Origin: Bacillota bacterium
Lineage (GTDB): Bacteria; Bacillota; Clostridia; Christensenellales; Aristaeellaceae
DNA length: 64,000 nt
Reading direction: 5' to 3'
NCBI GenBank assembly: GCA_023421395.1
Contig: JAEZTL010000003.1
Coordinates: forward strand, 62,001 to 126,000
The first letter of the stretch is position 1. Each line of letters begins with the position of its first letter. Positions 1 to 9,806 of this stretch are shown piece by piece. The notes under the pieces were generated by a model. The model was not told the origin of the DNA. It saw only the letters and a program-made list of their open reading frames with translations, and searched no databases. Made by a program: the position numbers and the translations under genes.

Positions 1-1210
1 GTTTCGCGCCGGACATGCCCGGGCAATGCTCGTCCAGGTGATAGTACTTGCCGTTTGTCGTGTGCCAGACCAGCATTTCGCTCAGCGTCTTGACCGGGGG
101 CAGCGGCACGATGGTGACGACGGCGGTGGGCCGGGGCGTGGGCGCGGCCGTGGGCGCCAGCGACGGCGACGGCGACGGGGTGACCAGGGTTTCCGGCGCC
201 TTGGGCGTGGCGGGGATCTGGGAAGCCTGATCGGAAACCGTGACCGACGCCACGGCCGCCTTGGCTTCCGCCGCGGGGGTGGCGGCGGCGGCAGGCGCCT
301 CGGACTGCGTGATCACGACCATCGCGGTGGCTTCGGGGCCGACGGAGGGCTCGGGTGAGCCGCCCGCGTTCAGCACGCATTTCTCACAGGGCATCAGGCC
401 CTCGGCCAGCGCCTCGGTCAGCGGGATCTCCTCCGCGCCGGCGATGCCGCCGCAGGTGGGATCATTGTGGTAGACCGTCTCGCCCGGAACGCGCCAGACC
501 ATCTCCACCGGAGGCGAGGGCGAAGGCGTGGGCTCCGGCGTGGGGCTGGGGGTGGGCGTAGGTTCCGGCGTGGGCGCGGGGGTGGGCGTGGGCGCGAGGC
601 CTGTATCGTAGAGAGACTGCCGAAGGCCCGTGAGCGCGCCGGATACCATGACCGCCGTGAGCTTTCCGCTCTGAGCGGCGAAGGCGTCCATGTTGTGCTT
701 GGCGGGGAGGACCACCGTCAGAAGCGCTTTGCGGCTGAGGCTGACGGCGCCGGAGGCGATGCGCGACGTGTTGACCGAGAACTGATCGGTGTGGCTGGCC
801 GCGTAGTCCACGGACTCGGCCAGCGCCGTCATCGAATCGCGGATGCCGGTCTGGGCGTTTTGGATGGCGTCAATCTGGGTGTCCATCGTCAGAAGATAGG
901 AAAAGCCCATCAGGAAGATCGCGCCGGTGACGACGGTGACCGCTGCCTTCACCAGGCTTTTCCAGCGCAGGCGGCGCGCCCACAGCGGGATCAAGCCCAC
1001 CGGCCACAGAAGAATAAGCAGCAGCACCGTCATGATGGCGTAACCGACGCGGCGGGGACGGCGCCTGCGGCCGCCGCCTCTCGGCCCGCTGCCGGAGGGC
1101 TGCGGCCTGTAGCTGGGCCGCTTTTCCGAGCGCATCATGTACTGCCGGTCGGCGCGCTTAAAAAGCATCGGAAGCGCAAAATCCGGCGCGGCAACGAGGG
1201 CGGCCTGCAC
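1..1210 (-). CDS. Membrane protein with Pro-rich linkers and zinc-ribbon-like Cys motifs (3' end beyond window)
   Basis: The minus strand is open from a GTG at 1210 to the window edge (about 403 codons, C-terminus missing). A GGAG lies 8 nt before the GTG, and the overlapping ATG at 1212 runs into a stop after about 25 codons. The protein has an Arg/Pro-rich cytoplasmic N-terminus, two adjacent hydrophobic segments around residues 60-110, an extracytoplasmic region, then proline/threonine-rich linkers (TPTPAPTPEPTPTPSPTPE). Two related motifs follow: HNDPTCGGIAG...PCEKC near residue 247 and YHLDEHCPGMSGAK near the edge. Such His/Cys motifs recur in clostridial surface proteins and look like small metal-binding ribbons, but I know no assigned function. 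Typical high-GC codon use and the absence of stops support a real gene. Confidence 0.75.
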   Translation of the reverse strand, partial: MQAALVAAPDFALPMLFKRADRQYMMRSEKRPSYRPQPSGSGPRGGGRRRRPRRVGYAIMTVLLLILLWPVGLIPLWARRLRWKSLVKAAVTVVTGAIFLMGFSYLLTMDTQIDAIQNAQTGIRDSMTALAESVDYAASHTDQFSVNTSRIASGAVSLSRKALLTVVLPAKHNMDAFAAQSGKLTAVMVSGALTGLRQSLYDTGLAPTPTPAPTPEPTPTPSPTPEPTPSPSPPVEMVWRVPGETVYHNDPTCGGIAGAEEIPLTEALAEGLMPCEKCVLNAGGSPEPSVGPEATAMVVITQSEAPAAAATPAAEAKAAVASVTVSDQASQIPATPKAPETLVTPSPSPSLAPTAAPTPRPTAVVTIVPLPPVKTLSEMLVWHTTNGKYYHLDEHCPGMSGAK

Positions 1211-1248
1211 ATCAACCACTCCTTTTCGGGCATACAAATCTACCATAT

Positions 1249-1277
1249 AGTATAACAGAGGGAAATGCGCATTTCAA
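1249..1277 (-). promoter_or_regulatory. Sigma-A promoter for the minus-strand membrane protein
   Basis: On the minus strand TTGAAA (1277-1272) and TATACT (1254-1249) are separated by exactly 17 nt. The predicted transcript starts about 30 nt before the GTG start at 1210. Confidence 0.6.
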
Positions 1278-1390
1278 CCTCATTTTTACCGGGGAAAATT
1301 AAGGAAGCAGGCGGGCGGCGGCGCGTGGCATACCTTCCGGCGGATGCGCATAGCATCCGGGAGGGAGTGCGCGGCATTTTTCCCGCGCCG

Positions 1391-1420
1391 GAAATAACGC
1401 CCGGTTTGGGTGCATACATC
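1391..1420 (+). promoter_or_regulatory. Candidate sigma-E promoter for yqfC-yqfD
   Basis: GAAATAA (1391-1397) and CATACATC (1413-1420) are 15 nt apart. The -10 matches the sigma-E consensus CATACAnT well; the -35 is weaker. In Bacillus subtilis yqfC and yqfD are in the sigma-E regulon, which makes the match more credible. It lies about 20 nt before the yqfC start. Confidence 0.4.
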
Positions 1421-1438
1421 AGGGAAGGGGGTGGGCGC

Positions 1439-1753
1439 ATGGCGGCGCGCAAGGCGCCGGGCCGCGTTCGGGCAGGCGCGTTCCCGGCGATGGAATGGCT
1501 GGAGGAAGCGGCGGGCGCGCTGCCCAGGCTGATGCTGGCGGGCGGTCGGCGCGCGATGATTGAAAACCACACCGGAATTCTGGAGTTCAGCCCCACCTGC
1601 GTGCGCCTGATGACGCGGCAGGGGGTCCTCAAGATCAGCGGCGAGGCGCTGCTGCTCACCGAGATTCGCCCCGACGCGCTGACCGTGCGCGGCGAAATCC
1701 AGTCCATCGAGTTGCCCGCGGAGGCGGACCACACGCGGGGGGCGGCGCGGTGA
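1439..1753 (+). CDS. yqfC: Sporulation protein YqfC
   Basis: This 104-residue protein has the YqfC-family core (IENHTGILEFSPTCVRL...GVLKISGEALLLTEI), close to the usual length of just over 90 residues. The start is taken at ATG 1439, preceded by a GA-rich AGGGAAGGGGG, rather than at the upstream in-frame ATG 1265, whose extension shows no conserved sequence. Its stop overlaps the yqfD GTG by 4 nt (GTGA), so the two are translationally coupled. The family is required for efficient sporulation in the mother cell, possibly at the forespore-engulfment membranes; the molecular role is unknown. Confidence 0.88.
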   Translation: MAARKAPGRVRAGAFPAMEWLEEAAGALPRLMLAGGRRAMIENHTGILEFSPTCVRLMTRQGVLKISGEALLLTEIRPDALTVRGEIQSIELPAEADHTRGAAR

Positions 1754-2877
1754 GCGGGCCGGTGGTGATCCGCCATCGGGGACTGATGGTGGAAAAGCTG
1801 ATTGACCGCGCCCGCGCCGAGGGCATCGCCATCGACGCGGCCGAGCGCGTGGGGCCCCGGGAGACGATCCTCCGAACCGGCGAGGCGGACGCCGCGCGGC
1901 TGATGGCGCTGGCGGAGCGGTTCAAGCTGGACGTCACCATCGTCCGGGTGGGCGGGCTGCCGCGCGTCCGGCGGACGCTCGTCCAGCGGGCCGCGATGAT
2001 CCTGTCGCTTCTGATTTTCCTGTCGGCGCTGGCAATCCTATCGGGCCGCGCGTGGCTGGTGGAAGTGCGCCTGACGGGCGCGGAGAAGGACGGCCTCGAG
2101 CGCGCGATGCGGGACGCGGGCGTGCGCGTCGGCATGCGCCTGGATGGACTGGACGCCTACCAGCTGTCCCAGCGGCTTCTGAGCGAGGCGGGCGGCCTCG
2201 CCTATGTGGGCGTCAGCCGGCAGGGTGTGCGGCTCCTGATCGAGGCCGTGGGCGAGAACGAGCCGCCGCCGCTGTACGACCCGGAGGCCGCCCGGGACCT
2301 TCGCGCCACCCGCGACGGCGTGGTGGAGGAAGTCACGGTGCTCTACGGCGTGGCGGCGGTAAAACCCGGCGACACGGTGATGAAGGGGCAGACGCTGATT
2401 CGGGGCGAGGAAAAGGTGACGGACGAGCTTACCCGGGGCGTCGCCGCGCTGGGCAGCGTGGTGGCCCGGGTGTGGACGACGGCCGAGGCCGAGGCCCCGC
2501 TCACCCGCGGGGAGCTGGTTCCCACGGGGAACGAGCGCACGGAGAGCGCGCTCACCGGTCCCGGCTTTCGCCTGCCGCTGACCCGGGCGGAGGCCTTTTC
2601 GCTGGAGGAAACCCGGGAGAGCTTTCTGCCCATCGGCGGGCTCTTCGCGCCGCTGGGCGTGGCGCGCACGCGGCACGTGGAATTGAAAAGGCGAACCGTA
2701 ACGCTGGACGAGACGGCCGTCAAGCGTGAAATTTCGGAAAATGCGCTTGACGCGGCGCGCCGGAAGCAGAGCGCGCCGTGTACCGAGATTGACAAATGGG
2801 TAGATTATAGTATGATAGAAGGGGAAAAAATCCGCGCGCGCGCCGTCGTCGAATGGCGCATGAACATCGCGGGCTGA
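1750..2877 (+). CDS. yqfD: Sporulation protein YqfD
   Basis: A 375-residue protein of the YqfD family. The N-terminal soluble part (about 1-75) is followed by a single membrane segment near residues 77-98 (MILSLLIFLSALAIL), and then a large domain on the other side of the membrane containing the TRDGVVEEVTVLYGVAAVKPG type region, reminiscent of barrel-sandwich/biotinyl-like folds found in this family. It starts with GTG 1750 overlapping the yqfC stop. Pairing with yqfC and placement upstream of phoH is a standard Firmicute arrangement. Inferred role: mother-cell sporulation factor. Confidence 0.9.
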   Translation: MSGPVVIRHRGLMVEKLIDRARAEGIAIDAAERVGPRETILRTGEADAARLMALAERFKLDVTIVRVGGLPRVRRTLVQRAAMILSLLIFLSALAILSGRAWLVEVRLTGAEKDGLERAMRDAGVRVGMRLDGLDAYQLSQRLLSEAGGLAYVGVSRQGVRLLIEAVGENEPPPLYDPEAARDLRATRDGVVEEVTVLYGVAAVKPGDTVMKGQTLIRGEEKVTDELTRGVAALGSVVARVWTTAEAEAPLTRGELVPTGNERTESALTGPGFRLPLTRAEAFSLEETRESFLPIGGLFAPLGVARTRHVELKRRTVTLDETAVKREISENALDAARRKQSAPCTEIDKWVDYSMIEGEKIRARAVVEWRMNIAG

Positions 2878-2907
2878 GGGGTTCAGCCGCTTTCGGAGGA
2901 AGAATAT

Positions 2908-3873
<966 letters not shown>

Positions 3874-3899
3874 ACGCTGCGTAACTGGGAGATACGATC

Positions 3900-6299
3900 A
3901 TGCAAAAGGAAAATCAGCCGGAGTCCGGCCCCCGACCGGAGCCCGGCCCCCGACCGGAGTCCGGCCCCCGGGCCGAGCCGGCCCCCCGGCAGGAGAGCCG
4001 CCTGAAGCCGGACAGCGGTACGCGTCCGGAGTCCGGCCCCCGACCGGAGTCCGGCCCCCGACCGGAGTCCGGCCCCCGACCGGAGCCCGGCCCCCGACCG
4101 GAGCCCGGCCCCCGGACGGAATCCCGCCCGGGGCGTAAGCGCGCCCGCGCACGTCAGGAAGCCCAGCCGCTGAAGCCGGCGCTGGTCTCGCTTCTGATCG
4201 CCCTGGCCGCCTACGCCGCGCTGCTTCTCCTGATGGCGGGCGCGCTGTCTCCCGAGCGCTACGACCTGAAGGCGGGCGAGGTTGCCTCCCGCACGATCAC
4301 GGCCTCCAAGGACGTCAAGGACACCATCACCACCAACATGCTCGCCGACGCCGCCGTGCGGGAAGTTCAGCCCTCCTACCAGAGCGACGAATCCGTCATG
4401 CCCGAGGTTCTGGCCAGGATCGAGGACAGCTTCGCCCAGATGCGCGCGCTGGCGCAGCTTCGCGTGGGGCTGGACGGCACCGTGTCCTCGCTGACGGAGG
4501 AGGCGCTGAAAAAGGCGGCCCAGGCGATGCGCCCGGTGGAGATGGGCGACGCCGCCCTCACCGCCGCGCTGGATACCGACGATGAAACCCTCTCCGGCCT
4601 CTCCGACGCCACGCTGGACCTGACCCGCGAGGCGCTCAATTCCAAGGTGGCCGAGGGACAGGAAAAGGAGACCGCCGCGAAGATCCTGAAGGATCTCTCG
4701 CAGAGCGGCTACGACGCGCAGCTGGCCGAGGCCGCCGGCGCCATCGTGTCCACCCACCTGAAGGCCAACATGCTGCTGGACGAGGAAACCACCGAGCAGA
4801 AGCGCCAGGCCGCCCGCGAAGCCGTGGAGGACGTGGTCTATAAAAAGGGCCAGAACATCGTCCGGGCGGGCGAGGTGGTCACCGCGCCGCAGATCGAGAT
4901 GCTCAACAGCCTCGGCATGCTCAAGGACCGGGCGGTGGACCTGTCGCTGTACCTTGGACTGGCGCTGCTTCTGACGCTTCTGATGCTGGCGCTGGTGCTT
5001 TACATCTACTCCTTCATTCCGGACATGCTGCGCGACCCCAGGCGGGTGGGGCTAATGGCGGTGATTCTGGTCACCACGGTGGCCTGGGCGCTGGCGTTCC
5101 GGGCGGTCAACGCCTACCTGATGCCGGTGACGCTGGGCGCGATGCTGACCACACTCCTGCTGAAGCCCAGGCTTGCGCTGGTGGTCAACATCGTGCTGTC
5201 GATCCTGATGGGGCTGATGGCTTCCGTGGACAGCGGCATGTTCACCGCCACCATGTTCGGTGTGATGCTGACGGCGATGGTCGCGGGCACGGCGGTGGTG
5301 CCGGTGCTTCGGAACCGCTACCGCTTCTCCGGCATCATGCTGTCGGGCGCCATCGTGCTCCTCATCAACATGCTGACCACCGTGGCGGTGGGGCTGGTCA
5401 ACAGCGCGGAGATTCAGAACGTGATGGTCTGGGCGCTCTGGTCCGGCGGCAGCGCGCTGGTGAGCGCGGTTTTGACGATCCTGGAGGCGCTTCTCCTCGA
5501 GTGGGCGTTTAACCTCGTCACGGCGCCGAAGCTGATGGAACTGTCCAACCCCAACCAGCCGCTGCTCCGGCGGCTGCTGCTGGAAACCCCGGGCACCTAC
5601 CATCACTCGATCCTCGTGGCCAACCTGGCGGAGGCCGCGGCCGGCGCCGTGGGCGCCAACGCGCTCCTGGCCCGGGTGGGCGCTTATTACCACGACATCG
5701 GAAAGCTCCGTCGCCCGCTGTACTTCAAGGAAAACCAGATGAACGACAACCCCCACGACCGCACCGATCCGCGGGTGTCCACCGCCATCCTGACGGCCCA
5801 TCCCCACGACGGCGTGGAGATGGCTGTCCGCGCCCACCTGCCGGAGGAAATTCAGGAGATCATCCTGCAGCACCACGGCGATTCGCCGGTTCTGTACTTC
5901 TACGACAAGGCGGCCAAGCAGGGCGAAAACGTGGACGTGGCGGACTTCCGCTACGACGGCCCCCGCCCCAGGAGCCGCGAGGCCGCCATCGTGATGATGG
6001 CCGACACCGTGGAGGCCGCCGCCCGCGCCGCTTCGGACGCCTCGCCGGAGAAGCTGCCGCTGCTCATCCGCAAGATGATCCAGGGTAAGATGGAGGACGG
6101 CCAGTTCGACGAGTGTCCGCTGACCTTTGCCGACCTGGCCAGGATCAGCGAAGCCTTTACCACCGTACTGACCGGTGTCTACCACGACCGGATCGAGTAC
6201 CCGGAAGTCTCGATCCCGAGCCGCCCGCCGATGCCCCGGCGGCCCTGGCCCGACGCCGGAAGGGAGCCCAACGATGAACCAAAACATGCTGACGCTTGA
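3900..6299 (+). CDS. pgpH: 7TM-HD family c-di-AMP phosphodiesterase (PgpH type) with repeat-rich N-terminus
   Basis: A 799-residue protein. Residues 1-80 are a low-complexity PESGPR/PEPGPR tail, followed by one membrane segment near 94-114, an extracytoplasmic 7TMR-HDED-like domain (about 120-350), several membrane helices (about 355-540) and a cytosolic HD domain. The HD domain shows YHHSILVANL near residue 566 and the catalytic HD pair in YYHDIGK near residue 597. This layout is that of PgpH/YqfF, which hydrolyses c-di-AMP. Position between phoH and ybeY matches the family. The proline-rich tail is unusual and is listed separately as a repeat. ybeY overlaps its 3' end by 26 nt. Confidence 0.9.
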   Translation: MQKENQPESGPRPEPGPRPESGPRAEPAPRQESRLKPDSGTRPESGPRPESGPRPESGPRPEPGPRPEPGPRTESRPGRKRARARQEAQPLKPALVSLLIALAAYAALLLLMAGALSPERYDLKAGEVASRTITASKDVKDTITTNMLADAAVREVQPSYQSDESVMPEVLARIEDSFAQMRALAQLRVGLDGTVSSLTEEALKKAAQAMRPVEMGDAALTAALDTDDETLSGLSDATLDLTREALNSKVAEGQEKETAAKILKDLSQSGYDAQLAEAAGAIVSTHLKANMLLDEETTEQKRQAAREAVEDVVYKKGQNIVRAGEVVTAPQIEMLNSLGMLKDRAVDLSLYLGLALLLTLLMLALVLYIYSFIPDMLRDPRRVGLMAVILVTTVAWALAFRAVNAYLMPVTLGAMLTTLLLKPRLALVVNIVLSILMGLMASVDSGMFTATMFGVMLTAMVAGTAVVPVLRNRYRFSGIMLSGAIVLLINMLTTVAVGLVNSAEIQNVMVWALWSGGSALVSAVLTILEALLLEWAFNLVTAPKLMELSNPNQPLLRRLLLETPGTYHHSILVANLAEAAAGAVGANALLARVGAYYHDIGKLRRPLYFKENQMNDNPHDRTDPRVSTAILTAHPHDGVEMAVRAHLPEEIQEIILQHHGDSPVLYFYDKAAKQGENVDVADFRYDGPRPRSREAAIVMMADTVEAAARAASDASPEKLPLLIRKMIQGKMEDGQFDECPLTFADLARISEAFTTVLTGVYHDRIEYPEVSIPSRPPMPRRPWPDAGREPNDEPKHADA
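3917..4130 (+). repeat. In-frame 18-bp tandem repeats encoding PE(S/P)GPR
   Basis: Roughly eight copies of an 18-bp unit (GAGTCCGGCCCCCGACCG or the GAGCCC variant) form two blocks interrupted by a non-repeat stretch around 3980-4025. The unit length is a multiple of three, so copy-number change would keep the pgpH frame. Confidence 0.85.
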
Positions 6300-6774
6300 G
6301 ATCGAAACCCCCGGCATGCCCGAAGGCGCGGAGGAACTGATGCGCGCCGTCGCCCGCGCCGCTTTGGGCCTGGAGGGGCTTCTGGGCATGGCGGTGGCCG
6401 TCCGTCTGGTGGACGACGAGACGATCCGCGAAATCAACCGCGCCCAGCGCGGCGTCGACCGCCCTACGGACGTGCTCAGCTTCCCCACCGTATGCTACCC
6501 GCCGGGCAGAACCGCCGGAAGCTGCCTTCAGCGCGTCCGCCGGGAGTATGACCCCTCCACAGGGGCCTGTTTCCTGGGGGATCTGGTGATCTCGCTGCCC
6601 CGGGCGGTGGAACAGGCCCGGGAATACGGCCATTCGCTGGAGCGGGAGCTGGGCTACCTCACCGCCCATGGGGTAGGGCACCTGATGGGCTACGACCATG
6701 AGCGCGAAGGGGATGCCCGGGTCATGCGCGCGCTGGAGGAGCAGGCGCTTTCGATGCTGGCGCTCGGGCGCTGA
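6274..6774 (+). CDS. ybeY: Endoribonuclease YbeY (rRNA maturation)
   Basis: The zinc-binding signature HGVGHLMGYDHERE (H-x3-H-x5-H) near residues 131-144 identifies the UPF0054/YbeY family, a metal-dependent RNase acting in 16S rRNA 3' end maturation and ribosome quality control. The start is ATG 6274 with AGGGAG upstream, giving 166 residues; it lies inside the end of pgpH (26-nt overlap), suggesting coupling. The insertion around CYPPGRTAGSCLQRVRREYD between strands is longer than in most YbeY proteins and adds two cysteines. Confidence 0.92.
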   Translation: MNQNMLTLEIETPGMPEGAEELMRAVARAALGLEGLLGMAVAVRLVDDETIREINRAQRGVDRPTDVLSFPTVCYPPGRTAGSCLQRVRREYDPSTGACFLGDLVISLPRAVEQAREYGHSLERELGYLTAHGVGHLMGYDHEREGDARVMRALEEQALSMLALGR

Positions 6775-6817
6775 AGCCCGCCGCGCGGGCGGCTCCATTT
6801 TCAGGGGAGGGACGATC

Positions 6818-7228
6818 ATGACCGACCGGGAGCTTTTTGACCGCGCGTGCGCGGCGATGGACTTTGCCTACGTACCCTATTCCCGCTTCAGGGTGGGCGC
6901 GTGCCTCCTCTCGGACGACGGCCGCGCGTTCACCGGCTGCAATGTGGAGAACGCGTCCTACGGCGGCACCATCTGCGCCGAGCGCACGGCGCTGGTGAAG
7001 GGCGTGTCCGAGGGCGCGAAGCGCTTCACCGCCATCGCCGTGGCGGGCGAGGCGGAAAGCGCCTGGCCCTGCGGCATCTGCCGGCAGGTACTCAGCGAGT
7101 TCTCGCGGGATATGAAGGTCGTCTGCGGCGCCCGCGCCACCGGGCGGTTCACGGTGACGACGCTCAAAGAGCTGCTGCCCCGCGCCTTCGGGCCCGAGGA
7201 TCTCAAAGCGCCAAACGAAAATCCGTAG
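6818..7228 (+). CDS. cdd: Cytidine deaminase
   Basis: A 136-residue protein with the tetrameric cytidine deaminase motifs: NVENASYGGTICAERTA (catalytic Glu in CAE) and PCGICRQVLSEF (PCxxC zinc ligands). It converts cytidine/deoxycytidine to uridine/deoxyuridine in pyrimidine salvage. ATG 6818 follows GGGGAGG. Position between ybeY and era is typical for Firmicutes; the diacylglycerol kinase gene that often sits here is absent. Confidence 0.94.
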   Translation: MTDRELFDRACAAMDFAYVPYSRFRVGACLLSDDGRAFTGCNVENASYGGTICAERTALVKGVSEGAKRFTAIAVAGEAESAWPCGICRQVLSEFSRDMKVVCGARATGRFTVTTLKELLPRAFGPEDLKAPNENP

Positions 7229-7240
7229 GAGGACAATCCT

Positions 7241-8125
7241 TTGAACTTTCATTCCGGTTTTGTCGCGATCCTGGGCCGCCCCAACGTGGGCAAGTCCTCG
7301 ATCATGAACCGCTTCGTCGGGGAAAAGGTGGCCATCGTGTCCGACCGGCCCCAGACCACCCGCACCAAAATCCTGGGCGTCGCCACCGGCGAAGGCTGGC
7401 AGATCGTGTTCGTGGACACGCCGGGCCTGCACAAGCCCCGCACCAAGCTGGGCGAGTACATGGTCAAGGCGGCCAACGAGGCCCGCGAGGGCGTGGACGC
7501 GGTGCTGTGCGTGGTGGACGCCAGCCACGTGGGCGCGGGCGACCTGGCGGTGCTGGAGGACGTGGGCAAGATGCGCTGCCCGAAGTTTCTGGCCGTCAAC
7601 AAGATCGACCTGGCCACGCCGGAGACGCTCCTGCCGGAGCTGGACAAGCTCCGGGGCATCGCCTTCGACCAGATCGTGCCCGTGTCGGCGCGGAGGGGCG
7701 ACGGCATGGACGAACTGCTCGCCCTCATCCGCTCCGCCATGCCCGAGGGACCGAAGTACTTCCCGGAGGACATGATCACCGACCAGCCCGAGCGGGCGCT
7801 GATCGCGGACATCATCCGCGAGAAGGCGCTTTTGAACCTCCGAGAGGAGATTCCTCACGGCGTGGGGGTGGAGATGCTGTCCATCGAGGCGGGACACTCG
7901 CTGACGGAGATCCACGCCAACCTCTACTGCGAGCGCGAGAGCCACAAGGCGATCATCATCGGAAAGCACGGCGCGATGCTGGGCAAGATCGGCACCGAGG
8001 CGCGCGCGGACATCGAGCGCCTGCTGGACGCCCGCGTCAACCTGAAGCTCTGGGTCAAGGTGCGGGAGGACTGGCGCAACCGGCCCTCGGACCTTCGCAC
8101 CCTGGGGTACGAACGGGAGTCATGA
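7241..8125 (+). CDS. era: GTPase Era
   Basis: The 294-residue protein has GRPNVGKSS (G1, about residue 12), QTTRTKI (G2), DTPGLH (G3) and NKID (G4), followed by a C-terminal KH domain with IIIGKHGAMLGKIG. Era binds the 3' end of 16S rRNA and assists 30S assembly. The start is TTG 7241, 8 nt after a perfect AGGAGG. Its stop overlaps the recO ATG (ATGA). Being next to ybeY and a set of 16S rRNA methyltransferase genes groups 30S maturation functions together. Confidence 0.95.
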   Translation: MNFHSGFVAILGRPNVGKSSIMNRFVGEKVAIVSDRPQTTRTKILGVATGEGWQIVFVDTPGLHKPRTKLGEYMVKAANEAREGVDAVLCVVDASHVGAGDLAVLEDVGKMRCPKFLAVNKIDLATPETLLPELDKLRGIAFDQIVPVSARRGDGMDELLALIRSAMPEGPKYFPEDMITDQPERALIADIIREKALLNLREEIPHGVGVEMLSIEAGHSLTEIHANLYCERESHKAIIIGKHGAMLGKIGTEARADIERLLDARVNLKLWVKVREDWRNRPSDLRTLGYERES

Positions 8126-8865
8126 TCACGACGAGCGCGCTGGTGCTCCGGCGCAGCGACTGGCGGGATTACGACCGCATGGTCACGCTCCTGTCGCCCA
8201 CGCTGGGGCGCGTGGAGGCGGTGGTGCGGGGCTGCAGGCGGCCCCGGTCGCCGCTGATGGGCGCCGCGGAGTACTTTTCCGCCGGCGAATTTACGCTGGC
8301 GGAGTCCCACGGGCGCCATACCGTCACGGCCTGCCAGGTACAGGAGAGTTACTACCCGGTCCGGGAGGACGCGGACAGGCTGACCCACGGCGCCTACTAT
8401 CTGCACCTCCTTTCGCTGGCGGCGCTGCCGGGGGAACCCAACGAGCCGCTTTTTCTGCTGGCGCTGAAGGCGCTGGCATTTTTGAGCTATTCCGGCCTGC
8501 CGCCGGAGCTGGTCACCGCCGCCTTCGAGCTGCACTATCTCAAGCTGATGGGCCAGGCGCCCCGGGTGGACCAGTGCGTGGTCTGCGGGCGGGACGCCGC
8601 GCTCGCCCCGGCGTTTTCCGAGCGCTTGGGCGGCGCGGTGTGCGCCTCCTGCGCGCCGCGGGCGCAGGAGGCGGTCTCACCGCTTTCGGAGGGCGCGCGG
8701 CGCATCCTCCTCAAGGTGCCCAGAACGCGGTTTGACGTAATCGACAAGCTGCAGGGCCATCCGGACTGGCCCGAGGCCGCGGCGCACGCGCGCCGCTTCA
8801 TTTCCGAGCGCATGGAGCAGTTCCCGAGGGTGCTGCCGCCGCTCGTCACGGGGGATCATCCATGA
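8122..8865 (+). CDS. recO: DNA repair protein RecO
   Basis: A 247-residue RecO with the N-terminal OB fold (MITTSALVLRRSDWRDYDRM) and a helical C-terminal domain containing a four-cysteine zinc site (CVVCGRD...CASC). RecO loads RecA onto SSB-coated DNA in the RecFOR pathway; both ssb and recA are elsewhere in this window. The start ATG 8122 overlaps the era stop by 4 nt and its own stop overlaps rsmH by 4 nt, so era-recO-rsmH form a coupled chain. Confidence 0.93.
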   Translation: MITTSALVLRRSDWRDYDRMVTLLSPTLGRVEAVVRGCRRPRSPLMGAAEYFSAGEFTLAESHGRHTVTACQVQESYYPVREDADRLTHGAYYLHLLSLAALPGEPNEPLFLLALKALAFLSYSGLPPELVTAAFELHYLKLMGQAPRVDQCVVCGRDAALAPAFSERLGGAVCASCAPRAQEAVSPLSEGARRILLKVPRTRFDVIDKLQGHPDWPEAAAHARRFISERMEQFPRVLPPLVTGDHP

Positions 8866-9806
8866 ACTATCAGCACACGCCGGTGCTTCTCAAAGAGTGC
8901 ATCGAGGGCCTGGCCATCCGCCCCGGCGGCGTCTACCTGGACGGTACGCTGGGCGGCGGCGGCCATTCGGCAAAGATCCTGGAATCGCTCGGCCCCGGCG
9001 GAAGGCTTTACGGCATCGACCGGGACGAGGCGGCGCTTTCCGCCAGCGCCGCGCGCATTTCGGACGCGCGCTTTTTTCCCGTGCACGGGAACTTTCACGA
9101 CGCGAAGGCGCTTCTGGCCGAACGGGGCGTTACGAGCCTGGACGGCGCGCTTTTGGACCTGGGCGTTTCCTCGCCCCAGCTGGACGACGCGGCCAGGGGT
9201 TTTTCCTACCATGAGGACGCGCCGCTGGACATGCGGATGGACCGGAGCCAGCGCCTGACCGCGCGCACGATCGTCAACGAGTGGCCGGAGGCGGAGATCG
9301 CCCGCATCCTGCGGGAGTACGGCGAGGAAAACTGGTCCACGCACATCGCGCGGGTTCTGTGCGACCGGAGAAAGCTGGCGGGCGTGGAAACCACGCTGGA
9401 TCTGGTGCGCATTATCGACGCCGCCATCCCCAGGAAATTCCGCAGTAAGGACGGCAGCCACCCGGCGCGGCGCTCGTTCCAAGCGCTGCGCATCGCCGTC
9501 AACGACGAGCTGGCGCCGCTCGGGCAGGCGCTTCGGGACATCGCCGGGCTTCTCGCCCCCGGCGGGCGCTTTTGCGTCCTGTCGTTCCATTCGCTGGAGG
9601 ACCGGGTGGTCAAGACCACGTTCCGGTCGCTGGCGTACCCCTGTAAGTGCCCGCCCGACGCGCCGGTGTGCGTCTGCGGTCTGAAGCCGTCGGTGAAACT
9701 GATCACCCGCAAGCCCATCTCCGCGTCCCAGACCGAGCTGGACGAGAACCCCCGCGCCCGGAGCGCCTCCCTGCGCGTCGCGGAGAAGCTGGAGGAATCC
9801 CGATGA
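8862..9806 (+). CDS. rsmH: 16S rRNA (cytosine(1402)-N4)-methyltransferase RsmH
   Basis: The 314-residue protein shows the RsmH/MraW hallmarks: HTPVLLKECIEGL at the N-terminus, the SAM-binding DGTLGGGGHS near residue 28, FHSLEDR near residue 246 and a C-terminal Cys-rich segment (CKCPPDAPVCVCG) that is common in Firmicute RsmH. It methylates N4 of C1402 in the 30S P site. RsmH usually opens the division (dcw) cluster after mraZ; here it is placed between recO and a tgt-like gene, so its genomic context is unusual. Confidence 0.95.
   Translation: MNYQHTPVLLKECIEGLAIRPGGVYLDGTLGGGGHSAKILESLGPGGRLYGIDRDEAALSASAARISDARFFPVHGNFHDAKALLAERGVTSLDGALLDLGVSSPQLDDAARGFSYHEDAPLDMRMDRSQRLTARTIVNEWPEAEIARILREYGEENWSTHIARVLCDRRKLAGVETTLDLVRIIDAAIPRKFRSKDGSHPARRSFQALRIAVNDELAPLGQALRDIAGLLAPGGRFCVLSFHSLEDRVVKTTFRSLAYPCKCPPDAPVCVCGLKPSVKLITRKPISASQTELDENPRARSASLRVAEKLEESR

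Noticed and set aside
26..1255. Plus-strand open frames with Arg/Gly-rich repeats in the first 1.2 kb
   Set aside because: They are complements of the minus-strand Pro-rich membrane protein; no ribosome sites or domains, and the minus strand has the promoter, ribosome binding site and membrane helices.
6847..8121. Upstream extension of the recO frame through era
   Set aside because: Residues before MITTSALVL are a shadow of era; the ATGA overlap with the era stop gives a clear start at 8122.
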